From: Clostridiales bacterium UBA4039
Lineage (GTDB): Bacteria > Bacillota > Clostridia > Lachnospirales > Vallitaleaceae
Direction: 5' to 3'
Length of the DNA stretch: 60,230 bases
Assembly: GCA_002382805.1 (NCBI GenBank)
Contig: DGAD01000026.1
Coordinates: 347 to 60,576 of the forward strand
Numbering within the stretch: position 1 is the first letter of the stretch; the number at the start of each line of letters is the position of its first letter. Below the pieces are notes generated by a model. That model did no database searches. It saw only the letters and a program-made list of their open reading frames with translations, and had not been told where the DNA came from. The position numbers and the translations under genes were made by a program. Below, in pieces: positions 1 through 7,982 of the stretch.

Positions 1-185
1 GGACGAAAGGTTCCGTCTGGATAACCGACGATAATCCCTCGGTCATCTTCACTTAAGCGTTCAACTGCATCATAAAACCAGTCACTGGTGTTCACATCCG
101 TACTTCTTGCTCCATAAATGGGGGTAAAAAAAGACAACATGATTAAACATGTCAAGACATAAACCGTTCCTTTTAATGTATTCAT
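1..185 (-). CDS. SLH-domain surface protein, N-terminal fragment (runs off the window)
   Basis: Reading the minus strand from an ATG at 185 gives a typical signal peptide (MNTLKGTVYVLTCLIMLSFF, then a small-residue cleavage region near IYGA). An SLH-like module follows directly, with the pattern DWFYDAVERLSEDDRGII-GYPDGTFR. SLH modules bind pyruvylated secondary cell-wall polymer and hold proteins at the cell surface. A ribosome binding site GAGGAGAG sits just before the ATG. Only 61 codons are visible, so the rest of the protein and its function are unknown. Confidence 0.75.
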   Translation of the reverse strand, partial: MNTLKGTVYVLTCLIMLSFFTPIYGARSTDVNTSDWFYDAVERLSEDDRGIIVGYPDGTFR

Positions 186-272
186 AACTCTCTCCTCAAT
201 TGTTTATTTTATTCCTACACCTCTCTCTTAGATTACAGAAAATGTCATGTGCATGCAATAGGACGATAGTAT

Positions 273-302
273 TAAAAACGCACTCTCATGAGTACGTTTT
301 TT
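273..302 (-). terminator. Rho-independent terminator of the SLH-CAP / dioxygenase unit
   Basis: Read on the minus strand, ACGTACTC-ATGA-GAGTGCGT forms a stem followed by TTTTT, directly after the stop codon of the dioxygenase gene. A-rich sequence on the other side could let it work in both directions. Confidence 0.75.
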
Positions 303-1120
303 CACTCGCTGTCCCAATAAAATGCTGTTGCTCTTTTTCCGAGAATATAATCATCAAACACTTTTTTCCCTTTTTTTCCACTTAAGCCAATACAGACAAA
401 AATAGGAACAAGATGCTCTTGCCTTGGATGGCAATATCTAGCATGTGGCACTTTTTCCCAACGTTTTGCCATCTCCCATCTGCTAGTTTCATCCAGTTCA
501 TCGCAGCACAAATCGATAAGCCAATCTTGAAACTCATTATTTTCAGAATCAACTTTATCTTGTCCTGAAAAATCAAATGCTCGCATGTTATGAAATGAGA
601 AGCCCGAACCAATAAATAGAATATTTTCTTGTAATAATGGCGAGAGTGATTTTCCCACCAAAAGATGTGTATCTGCTTCTAAGTTAGCATGTAAAGACAC
701 TTGTATAACAGGGATATCTGCTTCTGGATACATCAATTTAAGCGGTATATAAGATCCATGATCATAGGGTCGCTTATCATCTAAACGACATTCAATCTGC
801 GCTTGATTTAAAAGTGTCTCAATTTTTTTTGCAAGTACATGATGCCCCTTACATCCATATTCAATGGAATAGGCTTCCTTGGGAAAACCGTAATAATCGT
901 ACATGAGGCTCGGTTCTTGATTGCTTTGAATGGTGACTACCGCTTCTTCCCAATGGGCACTAAAAACAACGATGGCTTCTGGTTTTTTCAACGTTAATGG
1001 CAGCTCTCGCATAAAGTCAATCATACCTTTGTGTGAAGGGTCTTCTAATAGTGGCAGCGGTCCTCCTCCGTGGGAAAAATAAATAGCTTGTCCTTGATTA
1101 GAATATGCCTGTTGCTCCAT
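302..1120 (-). CDS. LigB-type class III extradiol dioxygenase, DODA/YgiD-like
   Basis: This 272-residue cytosolic protein belongs to the LigB family of non-heme iron ring-cleavage dioxygenases, in the subgroup related to 4,5-DOPA dioxygenase (YgiD). Visible family signatures are SHGGGPLP near residues 16-23 (metal-ligand His17) and FSAHWE near 53-58 (His56), and the length matches the family. It starts 12 bases after the SLH-CAP gene and shares its terminator, so the two are probably cotranscribed. The natural substrate is unknown. In a presumed anaerobe an oxygen-dependent ring cleavage is surprising, so a different chemistry or occasional oxygen exposure is possible. The family call is firm and the substrate is not. 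Confidence 0.85.
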   Translation of the reverse strand: MEQQAYSNQGQAIYFSHGGGPLPLLEDPSHKGMIDFMRELPLTLKKPEAIVVFSAHWEEAVVTIQSNQEPSLMYDYYGFPKEAYSIEYGCKGHHVLAKKIETLLNQAQIECRLDDKRPYDHGSYIPLKLMYPEADIPVIQVSLHANLEADTHLLVGKSLSPLLQENILFIGSGFSFHNMRAFDFSGQDKVDSENNEFQDWLIDLCCDELDETSRWEMAKRWEKVPHARYCHPRQEHLVPIFVCIGLSGKKGKKVFDDYILGKRATAFYWDSE

Positions 1121-1132
1121 AATATCCCCTTT

Positions 1133-2506
1133 CTATTCATAAAAAACTTGTGTGTGGTAGATGCGATCTGTTGTGTCCTCTATAATATACGTTCCAATGC
1201 CAATTTTTGTCATATCACCTAATATATTTATTCGGTATCTCCACGTATTTATCAACCGTTCATGTGTAAAAATTGCATTTTGATTGGATGCAATATTTTC
1301 TGCGTGAACGCTTGAAGTAATCCCTTGTTCTTTTAAACGGTCTTCAAGACGCTTACCATCAATACTTGTATGCGATGTATACGCATACTCCGCCATCTCT
1401 TGACTATGTAAATAAGCTGCTTTAGCTGCTTGTTCATCCCAGATGACCAAGGACTTTCCTGCCTTATGTCTTGCAACATTCACTAGATGATATAATTGTA
1501 TCTCATAACTATGCCCTAGCACTTGCCTCTGATTAGCATCAAGTTTTTGATTCACCGGCACGTTAGCATGTTTATCAATCCAAAGAACACCATATGCCAA
1601 ATCGTCGCGTTGTTGATCATAAAAAATTTTAATATAGTCTTCATCACTATTTTCTGTTTTTATAGTACTAGCTACTTTTTCCCCTAAAAAAGCATGCACA
1701 AAACTATATAGTCGGCTTTCTGTATATAAAGCTACAACAATTCCATCTTGTACGCCTGCTTGAAGATAGCGACCATAATCTGATGCAAATAAGTACCACG
1801 AAAATCCGTATTCGCTAGCTACACTCTGTGTTGGCTCGCCTAAGAAGACTTTTAATTGTTCAAAAGACATCCCTAGTGTGATTTCATTTTCAAAACGTAG
1901 ATAGCTTCTATATATTAGCATTATAGCTTCTTCCTTTGTTGCTTTTTGTAGAGGTTTTATACGATGTCTGTTATCACCAGTCATTATGTCTTGCTTATAC
2001 ATAAAAACAACTGCATCTGTTGCCCACGAATCAATTGTATGCATATCTGTAAATTCATATAATACAGTTGCATCTGAAGTTGATTGTTGAATAACCATGT
2101 CTTCATCTACTTTGAGCAACAAACGATAAAGCATTACTGCCATCTCTTGCCGTGTAATTGTAGCTTTTGGATAAAACCGATTGTTCCCCGTTCCATATAT
2201 AATCCCCAGCTCTCTTGCGCGTATTACCCTTGGATTATTCGAATCACTAAATTCTTGTGTCCTCTCTATGTCGATCTGTGAATTAGTCATTTGCTCATAT
2301 AGCGGTATAATCAGTTCAATAAACTCTTCTCGTGTAATCTCCATTTGAAATCTAGTCATCATGTGTTCATCTAATAGGTTTAATTCTCGCGCTTGAAAAA
2401 CTTCGTCGTGTGCCCATGGGGAAGGACTTTCCTGCCCCAAACTAACATTGCTTTGCAAGCAAACCAAACAGCTGACCAGCAATAATGTGAACAACGTATT
2501 TTTCAT
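1133..2506 (-). CDS. SLH-anchored CAP-domain (SCP/PR1-like) surface protein
   Basis: The 457-residue protein has a signal peptide (about 1-24), up to three SLH modules (about 30-200; the third contains WATDAVVFMYKQDIMTGD), a CAP-associated N domain (about 210-340, around GMSFEQLKVFLGEP) and a C-terminal CAP domain (about 340-457). In the CAP domain the first His is present (YTSHTS) and the AENIA motif is seen. The usual HRxNIL motif reads YRINIL here, so the second conserved His is replaced by Tyr. Bacterial CAP proteins of this build are wall-attached and often of unknown activity. AAGGAGG precedes the ATG. The gene is divergent from the transporter at 2677 and is followed by the dioxygenase gene. 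Confidence 0.88.
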   Translation of the reverse strand: MKNTLFTLLLVSCLVCLQSNVSLGQESPSPWAHDEVFQARELNLLDEHMMTRFQMEITREEFIELIIPLYEQMTNSQIDIERTQEFSDSNNPRVIRARELGIIYGTGNNRFYPKATITRQEMAVMLYRLLLKVDEDMVIQQSTSDATVLYEFTDMHTIDSWATDAVVFMYKQDIMTGDNRHRIKPLQKATKEEAIMLIYRSYLRFENEITLGMSFEQLKVFLGEPTQSVASEYGFSWYLFASDYGRYLQAGVQDGIVVALYTESRLYSFVHAFLGEKVASTIKTENSDEDYIKIFYDQQRDDLAYGVLWIDKHANVPVNQKLDANQRQVLGHSYEIQLYHLVNVARHKAGKSLVIWDEQAAKAAYLHSQEMAEYAYTSHTSIDGKRLEDRLKEQGITSSVHAENIASNQNAIFTHERLINTWRYRINILGDMTKIGIGTYIIEDTTDRIYHTQVFYE

Positions 2507-2603
2507 TAGTTATACGCCTCCTTAGAACTACAAACCAAAACAACACTTCCCTACTTATATATTCAATACATACATCCTTTTTCCTTTTGATACGTATTTT
2601 GGG

Positions 2604-2632
2604 TTTACAGATAGCCCTTTTTCGGGTATCAT
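2604..2632 (+). promoter_or_regulatory. Predicted sigma-A promoter of the NSS transporter
   Basis: TTTACA (2604-2609) and TATCAT (2627-2632) are separated by 17 bases. They lie 44 bases before the transporter start, in the 170-base divergent region. Confidence 0.5.
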
Positions 2633-2676
2633 ATTTCACAGTAGGCTAAAATCATAACTAAAGGAGACCAATTATA

Positions 2677-4194
2677 ATGAACGAAAAAAGAGGACAATGG
2701 GGCTCTCGAATGGGATTTGTCATTGCAGCTATCGGATCTGCTATCGGTCTAGGTAATATCTGGCGATTCCCTTATGTTGCAGCGAGCAATGGCGGCGGTG
2801 CATTCTTAATACCATACTTATTTGCACTGTTAACTGCAGGTATCCCAATACTCATTCTTGAGTTTTCTATTGCACACAAAATCAAGCGTTCTGCACCTGG
2901 AATTTTTGGACGCATCTCAAAAAAAACCGAACTACTTGGCTGGTTTCAAACCGCTATATCTTTTGGAATCGTTATCTATTATACTGCGATTATCGGATGG
3001 ACGATTAATTATGTACTCTATGCCATTAATGGTGCATGGGGACAAGATACAGAATCATTCTTTTTTAACGATTTTTTAAATATTTCTGATCACCCATTGG
3101 CAATTGGCGGAATCAATACAAAAATGTTAATTGCACTTGCCCTTGTATGGCTGGTTAATTATATTGTATTAATGGGTGGTATCAAATCCGGAATTGAAAA
3201 GGCAAATAAAATCTTCATGCCACTACTTGTCGTTTGCCTTATTGTTATTACCATTCGTGGATTAACCCTTGAAGGTGCTACTCAAGGACTTGATTATTTT
3301 TTCAGACCTGAATTTTCAAAACTCAAAGACCCAACCGTTTGGATTGCAGCTTATGGACAGATTTTTTATTCATTAAGTATATGTTTTGGAATTATGATGA
3401 CCTATGCCTCATACCTTCCTAAGAAAACAGATATTGTGAACAACGCTTTCTTAACTGGTCTTGGCAACTGTTCTTTTAGTATCTTGTCTGGTATTGCTGT
3501 ATTTAGTGTTCTTGGATATATGGCTGCAAGCCAGGGAGTTGCTGTTAGTGAAGTATCTACTGGTGGTATCGGTCTTGCCTTTATCGTCTTTCCTACAGCC
3601 ATTAATGCCCTTCCAAATATGAACGCATTAATGGGCGCACTATTTTTCTTTTGCCTTATTTTTGCCGGATTCAGTTCAAGTATGTCGATACTTGAAGTTA
3701 TCGTCTCTGGTTTTTCTGATAAGTTTGAAAGCTCTCGAAAAAAAGTGCTTACACTTACATGTTTTGTTGGATTTATTTTCTCATTCTTATTTGTTACAGA
3801 TGCCGGATTATACTTCTTAGATATTATTGATCACTTCATTAATACCTACGCTATTGCTGTAGCAGGATTAATTGAAATCATCTTCCTAAGCTGGTATCTA
3901 AACCTAGAAGATGTACGTAAATATGCTAATAGCATGTCAGACTTTAGTATCGGAAAATGGTGGAATATCTCTTTAAAGTATTTAACCCCCATTTTACTCT
4001 CTGTAATGTTTGTATTTAATACTTTTATCGATTTGACAAAGGGCTATGAAAACTATGACTTAACTTCCTTGTTAGCAATTGGAGGTTCAACCCTTGTCTT
4101 TATCGTTATTATCGCTATCATACTTAATCGTATGAGTGGAGCATCAAACTATCATACTTCGCTTGGAAAAGGAGTTGATTTGAATGAGTGTTAG
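2677..4194 (+). CDS. Neurotransmitter:sodium symporter (NSS) family amino-acid transporter, large subunit
   Basis: The 505-residue polytopic protein is a LeuT-fold Na+-coupled transporter. The hallmark first helix is clear, GSAIGLGNIWRFPY near residues 18-31, which in the family forms the sodium and substrate site. About 12 hydrophobic segments follow. A strong AAAGGAG lies before the ATG. Its last codons overlap by 11 bases a small gene that encodes a MetS-like subunit, as in the MetP-MetS methionine/alanine transporter of Corynebacterium. Substrate is most likely a neutral amino acid, but this is inference. A terminator follows the pair. Confidence 0.93.
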   Translation: MNEKRGQWGSRMGFVIAAIGSAIGLGNIWRFPYVAASNGGGAFLIPYLFALLTAGIPILILEFSIAHKIKRSAPGIFGRISKKTELLGWFQTAISFGIVIYYTAIIGWTINYVLYAINGAWGQDTESFFFNDFLNISDHPLAIGGINTKMLIALALVWLVNYIVLMGGIKSGIEKANKIFMPLLVVCLIVITIRGLTLEGATQGLDYFFRPEFSKLKDPTVWIAAYGQIFYSLSICFGIMMTYASYLPKKTDIVNNAFLTGLGNCSFSILSGIAVFSVLGYMAASQGVAVSEVSTGGIGLAFIVFPTAINALPNMNALMGALFFFCLIFAGFSSSMSILEVIVSGFSDKFESSRKKVLTLTCFVGFIFSFLFVTDAGLYFLDIIDHFINTYAIAVAGLIEIIFLSWYLNLEDVRKYANSMSDFSIGKWWNISLKYLTPILLSVMFVFNTFIDLTKGYENYDLTSLLAIGGSTLVFIVIIAIILNRMSGASNYHTSLGKGVDLNEC

Positions 4195-4282
4195 TGCAAT
4201 CATCATGGCTTTTTTATCCATTGCAATCACTTGGGGTGGATTTGCGTATTGTCTACGTATTGCCTTAAAAACAAATGCATAG
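4184..4282 (+). CDS. MetS-type small subunit of the NSS transporter
   Basis: This 32-residue gene is too short for ordinary gene finding. It starts at an ATG overlapping the transporter stop by 11 bases, with AAAGGAG nine bases upstream. The product is one hydrophobic helix (AIIMAFLSIAITWGGFAYCL) followed by a short positively charged tail. That form, and the position directly after an NSS transporter, match the MetS/MaAIMP family of small membrane partners needed for transport by MetP in Corynebacterium. The GGF/Y pattern after the helix supports the call. Confidence 0.85.
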   Translation: MSVSAIIMAFLSIAITWGGFAYCLRIALKTNA

Positions 4283-4283
4283 A

Positions 4284-4330
4284 AATAAAGGGGCAGTCGG
4301 AAAATACTATTTTCCGACTGCCCTTTATTA
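4284..4330 (+). terminator. Strong hairpin terminator between transporter operon and oxidoreductase gene
   Basis: GGGCAGTCGGAAAATA and TATTTTCCGACTGCCC form a long perfect stem around a tiny loop, followed by TTTATTATT. The preceding AAAT-AAAG run on the other strand suggests it may also end transcripts from the convergent oxidoreductase gene. Confidence 0.85.
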
Positions 4331-4363
4331 TTATAGATAGAATTTGAGGATAATCTTATTATA

Positions 4364-5602
4364 CTATAATTTGATAACTTCACCTTTTACGCGTGACTCT
4401 TCAGCAGCAAAAGTAACCATATGGCTTGCAATAGCACTACCAATCTCACTTCGCATTGTATAGGTCTCCGGCTCTCTTAACGACTGCACCAATGCTTTCA
4501 TCAGACCAAAATCTCCGCCCCCATGACCATAATCGTTATCCGTTATTTTATCTAATGGAATGTGCATTTTGGTATCTTCCTTAAAATCATACAAATGAAT
4601 GATTTCTTCTTCCATATCACCAATAATCTCGCCTCGCGTACCACTGACACGAATCGTACGATTCACATTGTAAGAAAAAGCATTCATTTGAAATGTTGCT
4701 GTTACTCCATTGTCAAACTCAAGAATAACGGCTTGATGATCTACAACATCGTTATCGCAATAGTACACACAACGACCATATGGTCCTTCTTCTAACGCAC
4801 GCATTCTTCCTTCATAAGACAGATCTTCTGTAATAACATTCACCGGCCAACCATTATTGTTTTGATCCATATAAATATCTAGAGCGCTATAAGGGCACGT
4901 ATCACGAACTGAGCATTCCACACATCGCTTAGCGGCTCCTTCAGGTGCATTGCTTGCTTTAAAGTGTTTTAGAGAGCCAAAAGAACTGACTTGCTTACAT
5001 TGATCGCCTACAAGCCACATAAGAATATCCATATCATGACAGGATTTTGCTAAAATCATAGGGCTGGATTCACTTTCTTTTCTCCAATTACCTCGAACAT
5101 AGCTATGTGCCGCATGAAAATATCCAACATTTTCATTATGGGTAATTGCAACAAGATCTCCAATTTTATTTGTATCAATCAGCTCTTTTATTTTTCCAAA
5201 GAAAGGTGTATAGCGTAGCACATGACAGATAGTCAAATTTTTTCCTGATTCTTTTACCGCCTTTTCAATACCAATACATTCCTTTGGAGTAACAATCGGC
5301 TTTTCTAGCAACACATTATATCCTGCTTCTAAAGCCATAACTGCCGGCTCATAGTGCAACTGATCTTGTGTACATACCAACGCAACATCCGCATCTATTT
5401 TTTTCTCCAACAATGGTTCATAACTTTCAAACGCAAATTCTTCGGCTATATTATGCTCTTTGCAAAATTCTTCGCGTCTTGACTTAATTGGCTCAGCTAC
5501 ACCGACAAACTCCAGTTCTTCTGGGTTCTCCAGCGCATAAGGGCCATAGGCTTTAGCCCCTCTAGCTCCCGCTCCAATTAATATTGCTTTTACCTTTTTC
5601 AT
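4364..5602 (-). CDS. Gfo/Idh/MocA family NAD(P)-dependent oxidoreductase
   Basis: The 412-residue cytosolic enzyme has an N-terminal Rossmann fold (AILIGAGARGAKAYG, residues 6-20) and the family EKP motif with catalytic-type Lys101 (LLEKPIV). The C-terminal alpha/beta domain has the conserved CHDMDILMWL (188-197). It is longer than typical members and carries a Cys cluster C227-x2-C230-x5-C236 (RCVECSVRDTCPYSA), known in a subgroup of this family and possibly metal-binding. Such enzymes oxidise or reduce sugar or inositol derivatives. An AraC regulator lies upstream on the same strand, with its own terminator between them, suggesting control by that regulator. The substrate is not predictable. 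Confidence 0.88.
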   Translation of the reverse strand: MKKVKAILIGAGARGAKAYGPYALENPEELEFVGVAEPIKSRREEFCKEHNIAEEFAFESYEPLLEKKIDADVALVCTQDQLHYEPAVMALEAGYNVLLEKPIVTPKECIGIEKAVKESGKNLTICHVLRYTPFFGKIKELIDTNKIGDLVAITHNENVGYFHAAHSYVRGNWRKESESSPMILAKSCHDMDILMWLVGDQCKQVSSFGSLKHFKASNAPEGAAKRCVECSVRDTCPYSALDIYMDQNNNGWPVNVITEDLSYEGRMRALEEGPYGRCVYYCDNDVVDHQAVILEFDNGVTATFQMNAFSYNVNRTIRVSGTRGEIIGDMEEEIIHLYDFKEDTKMHIPLDKITDNDYGHGGGDFGLMKALVQSLREPETYTMRSEIGSAIASHMVTFAAEESRVKGEVIKL

Positions 5603-5760
5603 TTGTTTTCCTCCATCTTTTATGTTAACTCAACGCTTTGCCGGCAATATTTACACAATTATATAAAACATGTGGATTTATCCTGAATTCTCTTTCTATA
5701 TATAACGTGTCCAATCTGATTACAGGATAATATATACATATTCATTAATTGTATATGTAT
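5603..5760. other. Leader between promoter and start of the oxidoreductase gene
   Basis: This is AT-rich sequence upstream of the oxidoreductase start. It contains an interrupted inverted repeat, ATATACATAT and ATATGTATAT, at about 5730-5762. No small gene with a credible ribosome binding site was seen. Confidence 0.4.
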
Positions 5761-5788
5761 ATTATAATGCACTTTGTACAAACAACAA
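5761..5788 (-). promoter_or_regulatory. Predicted promoter of the Gfo/Idh/MocA gene
   Basis: On the minus strand TTGTTG (5788-5783) and TATAAT (5766-5761) are 16 bases apart. The perfect -10 hexamer is the stronger element. Confidence 0.4.
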
Positions 5789-5789
5789 G

Positions 5790-5817
5790 ATAGTATCGTT
5801 TGCCATTTGTATACTAT
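5790..5817. promoter_or_regulatory. Inverted repeat just upstream of the -35, candidate AraC-regulator site
   Basis: ATAGTAT (5790-5796) and ATACTAT (5811-5817) form an inverted repeat that ends directly beside the predicted -35 element. An activator of the AraC family would be expected to bind there. The regulator gene lies next to it. This is an inference from position. Confidence 0.35.
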
Positions 5818-5861
5818 TGTTCGCATCGCAACTCTTTAATAACTTTTCATTCCTGTAAAAG

Positions 5862-5914
5862 CATAAAAAAACGACCTCTCAATCGCTAGATTTACACTAG
5901 CTTTTGAAGGTCGC
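5862..5914 (-). terminator. Terminator of the AraC-family regulator gene
   Basis: On the minus strand GCGACCT pairs with AGGTCG, with an inner stem GCTAG/CTAGC, followed by a run of seven T. It sits 25 bases after the regulator stop. Confidence 0.75.
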
Positions 5915-5938
5915 GCCAAGTTGGCAAGTTCTTCTTTT

Positions 5939-6853
5939 TTATCTTGGAAAATAGTCTTCTTTTATGCCATCAACATTTTCTGATATTTTTCTTTGAAATT
6001 CACGAGGTGATACACCTGTATATTTTTTGAACATTTTACTAAAGTACTGGCTCGATGAATAATTTAGTTCCACTGCTACTTCACCAACATTTTTACATTT
6101 GTCCGATAACAGCTCCATGGACCGGATAATTTTTAGATGATTATAGTAGTCGAATACACTTTTTGACGTTCCTTCTTTAAAATTGACAGAAAGTGTTGTT
6201 TTGCATACATGAAACCGTTCACATATTTCATCAATGGTTATACTTTCATTCACTTTTTCTTTTAAAAATTTAATAACATTCTTGACTAGAAGGGCATTTT
6301 TCATTTCAAATTCATTGCTGGGCTCTATAGCCAATGTTCGTCCGTCTATGTCACTAATAATTGAAATCAATGCTGATTCAAGGCAGTTTCGTATCAGTTG
6401 CTCCTGCAACATATTTCTTTCTCCCTTTTTATAAAAACCTACTCCCGGTTCATAGCGTTCAAAGACAAAATGAACAATATGGAATATATTACGAATCATA
6501 TTTTGTGCTAGAGGGCTTATGCTAAGGGCTACTCGTGATATCTTATACAAATCAGGATAGTCACAATTAAAGCTTGCAATATTAATATTGGCAGAATTGT
6601 TCAAGACAAAATGCCGATGATAATCATTTGGACGATGTAATATAAATTCACCTTCGTTGATTTCTATAATCATCCCGCATGTATCCACATATAATTTACC
6701 TTTGTTGACATAGACAAATTCCCAAAAATCATGGCTTTCACCATAGGTGGTATACTCTTTATTCAGCGTATGATCAAACAGTGTATATATGTTATCAATA
6801 TCAAGAACTCTACCTAATGAATTGCTTTTCATCTTTTGATAATCAATTTGCAT
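5939..6853 (-). CDS. AraC-family transcriptional regulator
   Basis: The 304-residue protein has an N-terminal cupin-like sensing domain (about 20-110, including HDFWEFVYVNKGKLYV) and a C-terminal double helix-turn-helix (about 195-295). The AraC signature is visible as VGEVAVELNYSSSQYFSKMFKKYTGVSPREFQ. Such proteins usually sense a sugar or related ligand and activate neighbouring genes. It begins only 9 bases after the TelA gene, so it may also be read through from the XpaC-TelA operon. The likely target is the oxidoreductase gene downstream, whose promoter has an inverted repeat beside its -35. The ligand is unknown. Confidence 0.9.
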   Translation of the reverse strand: MQIDYQKMKSNSLGRVLDIDNIYTLFDHTLNKEYTTYGESHDFWEFVYVNKGKLYVDTCGMIIEINEGEFILHRPNDYHRHFVLNNSANINIASFNCDYPDLYKISRVALSISPLAQNMIRNIFHIVHFVFERYEPGVGFYKKGERNMLQEQLIRNCLESALISIISDIDGRTLAIEPSNEFEMKNALLVKNVIKFLKEKVNESITIDEICERFHVCKTTLSVNFKEGTSKSVFDYYNHLKIIRSMELLSDKCKNVGEVAVELNYSSSQYFSKMFKKYTGVSPREFQRKISENVDGIKEDYFPR

Positions 6854-6862
6854 GGTTTGCCT

Positions 6863-7981
6863 CTATTGACGAATGGACAATAATTTTTGTTTTAATTCGT
6901 TTTCTATACGATTAAGTTCAACTTCCGCTTCTTGACGGCGTTGGCGTCCCTCTGTCTGAATTTTCAAGACTTCATCCAGGGTTGTAATCAAGGATTCATT
7001 TGTATATTTTAATGTTTCAATATCTACGATTCCTCGTTCAGATTCTTTTGCCACATCAATCGTTGCCATCTTTAATGTCTCTGCATTTTTCTTCAAGAGA
7101 GCATTGGTCATATCCGTAACTTCACGTTGAGCTTGTGCAGCCTGACCGGCATGGGTTACACCAAGGGCCAAAACCATCTGACTTTTCCACAATGGAATAG
7201 TATTCACAATGGTTGATTGAATTTTTTCCGCCATAATTGAATCATTTTCTTGGATTAGGCGAATCTGAGGTGCCATCTGCAATGAAATTGTCTTTGTCAA
7301 TTCCAAGTCATAGAGCTTTTTTTCAAAGCGATTAATCATATTATTCATATCATTAACTGCCTGAGCATGTTCTGCTAACCCGGATTCTTCAGATTGTTTG
7401 ATTAAAGCTGGAAGCTCTTGGTTCTTGGCAATATCAAGCTTTTTCTTCCCAGCTAAAATATACATATTCAACTCTTTAAAATATGTTTTGTTCAGCTCAT
7501 ACATCTTATCAAGCATGGCAACATCTTTTAGCAATGTCACTTGATGGTTTTCTAAAGCCGTTGTAATATGATTGACGTTGGTCTCTGCCTTGGCATACTT
7601 GGTTTTCATATCACTAATTTTTTGCGCTGGTCGTCGAAAGAGTTTTTTTAGACCTTTTTCTTCTTCTTCTTTGTCAAAGTTTTTTAGCTCTTTGACCACG
7701 CCAGAAAGCATGTCACCTATTTCTCCTAAGTCTTTTGTCTTGACTCGCTCAAGAGCCGTTTCTGAAAAATCAGCAATCTTTTTTTGCGCTCCGGCACCAA
7801 ACTGAAGGATAATATTCGAATCTGTTAGGTTGATTTGACTTGCAAAATCGTCTACCATCTTCAATTCTTCCTTAGATAGGACACTTTCTTTTTCAATCTT
7901 TTTTTCTTCTTCTGCTAATATTGCTTCTGGTTTTTCATCATCACTGAATGGTTCAAAGGTAAGTGTAGGTATCTCGCTCAT
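6863..7981 (-). CDS. TelA-family protein (toxic anion resistance family)
   Basis: The protein is cytosolic, about 372 residues, highly charged and rich in alpha helices, matching the TelA/KlaA/YaaN family across its length (for example IPLWKSQMVLALGVTHAGQAAQAQREVTDMTN split over residues 265-300). The family was named for tellurite resistance, but its molecular role is unclear and some members are linked to envelope stress. The start at 7981 is preferred over a longer frame because GGGAGA sits just before it. It also begins one base after the stop of the XpaC gene. The xpaC-telA pairing is common in Bacillota. Confidence 0.85.
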   Translation of the reverse strand: MSEIPTLTFEPFSDDEKPEAILAEEEKKIEKESVLSKEELKMVDDFASQINLTDSNIILQFGAGAQKKIADFSETALERVKTKDLGEIGDMLSGVVKELKNFDKEEEEKGLKKLFRRPAQKISDMKTKYAKAETNVNHITTALENHQVTLLKDVAMLDKMYELNKTYFKELNMYILAGKKKLDIAKNQELPALIKQSEESGLAEHAQAVNDMNNMINRFEKKLYDLELTKTISLQMAPQIRLIQENDSIMAEKIQSTIVNTIPLWKSQMVLALGVTHAGQAAQAQREVTDMTNALLKKNAETLKMATIDVAKESERGIVDIETLKYTNESLITTLDEVLKIQTEGRQRRQEAEVELNRIENELKQKLLSIRQ

Positions 7982-7982
7982 A

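Noticed and set aside
200..385. Plus-strand reading frame of 61 codons
   Set aside because: It overlaps the terminator and the end of the dioxygenase gene on the other strand, and has no ribosome binding site.
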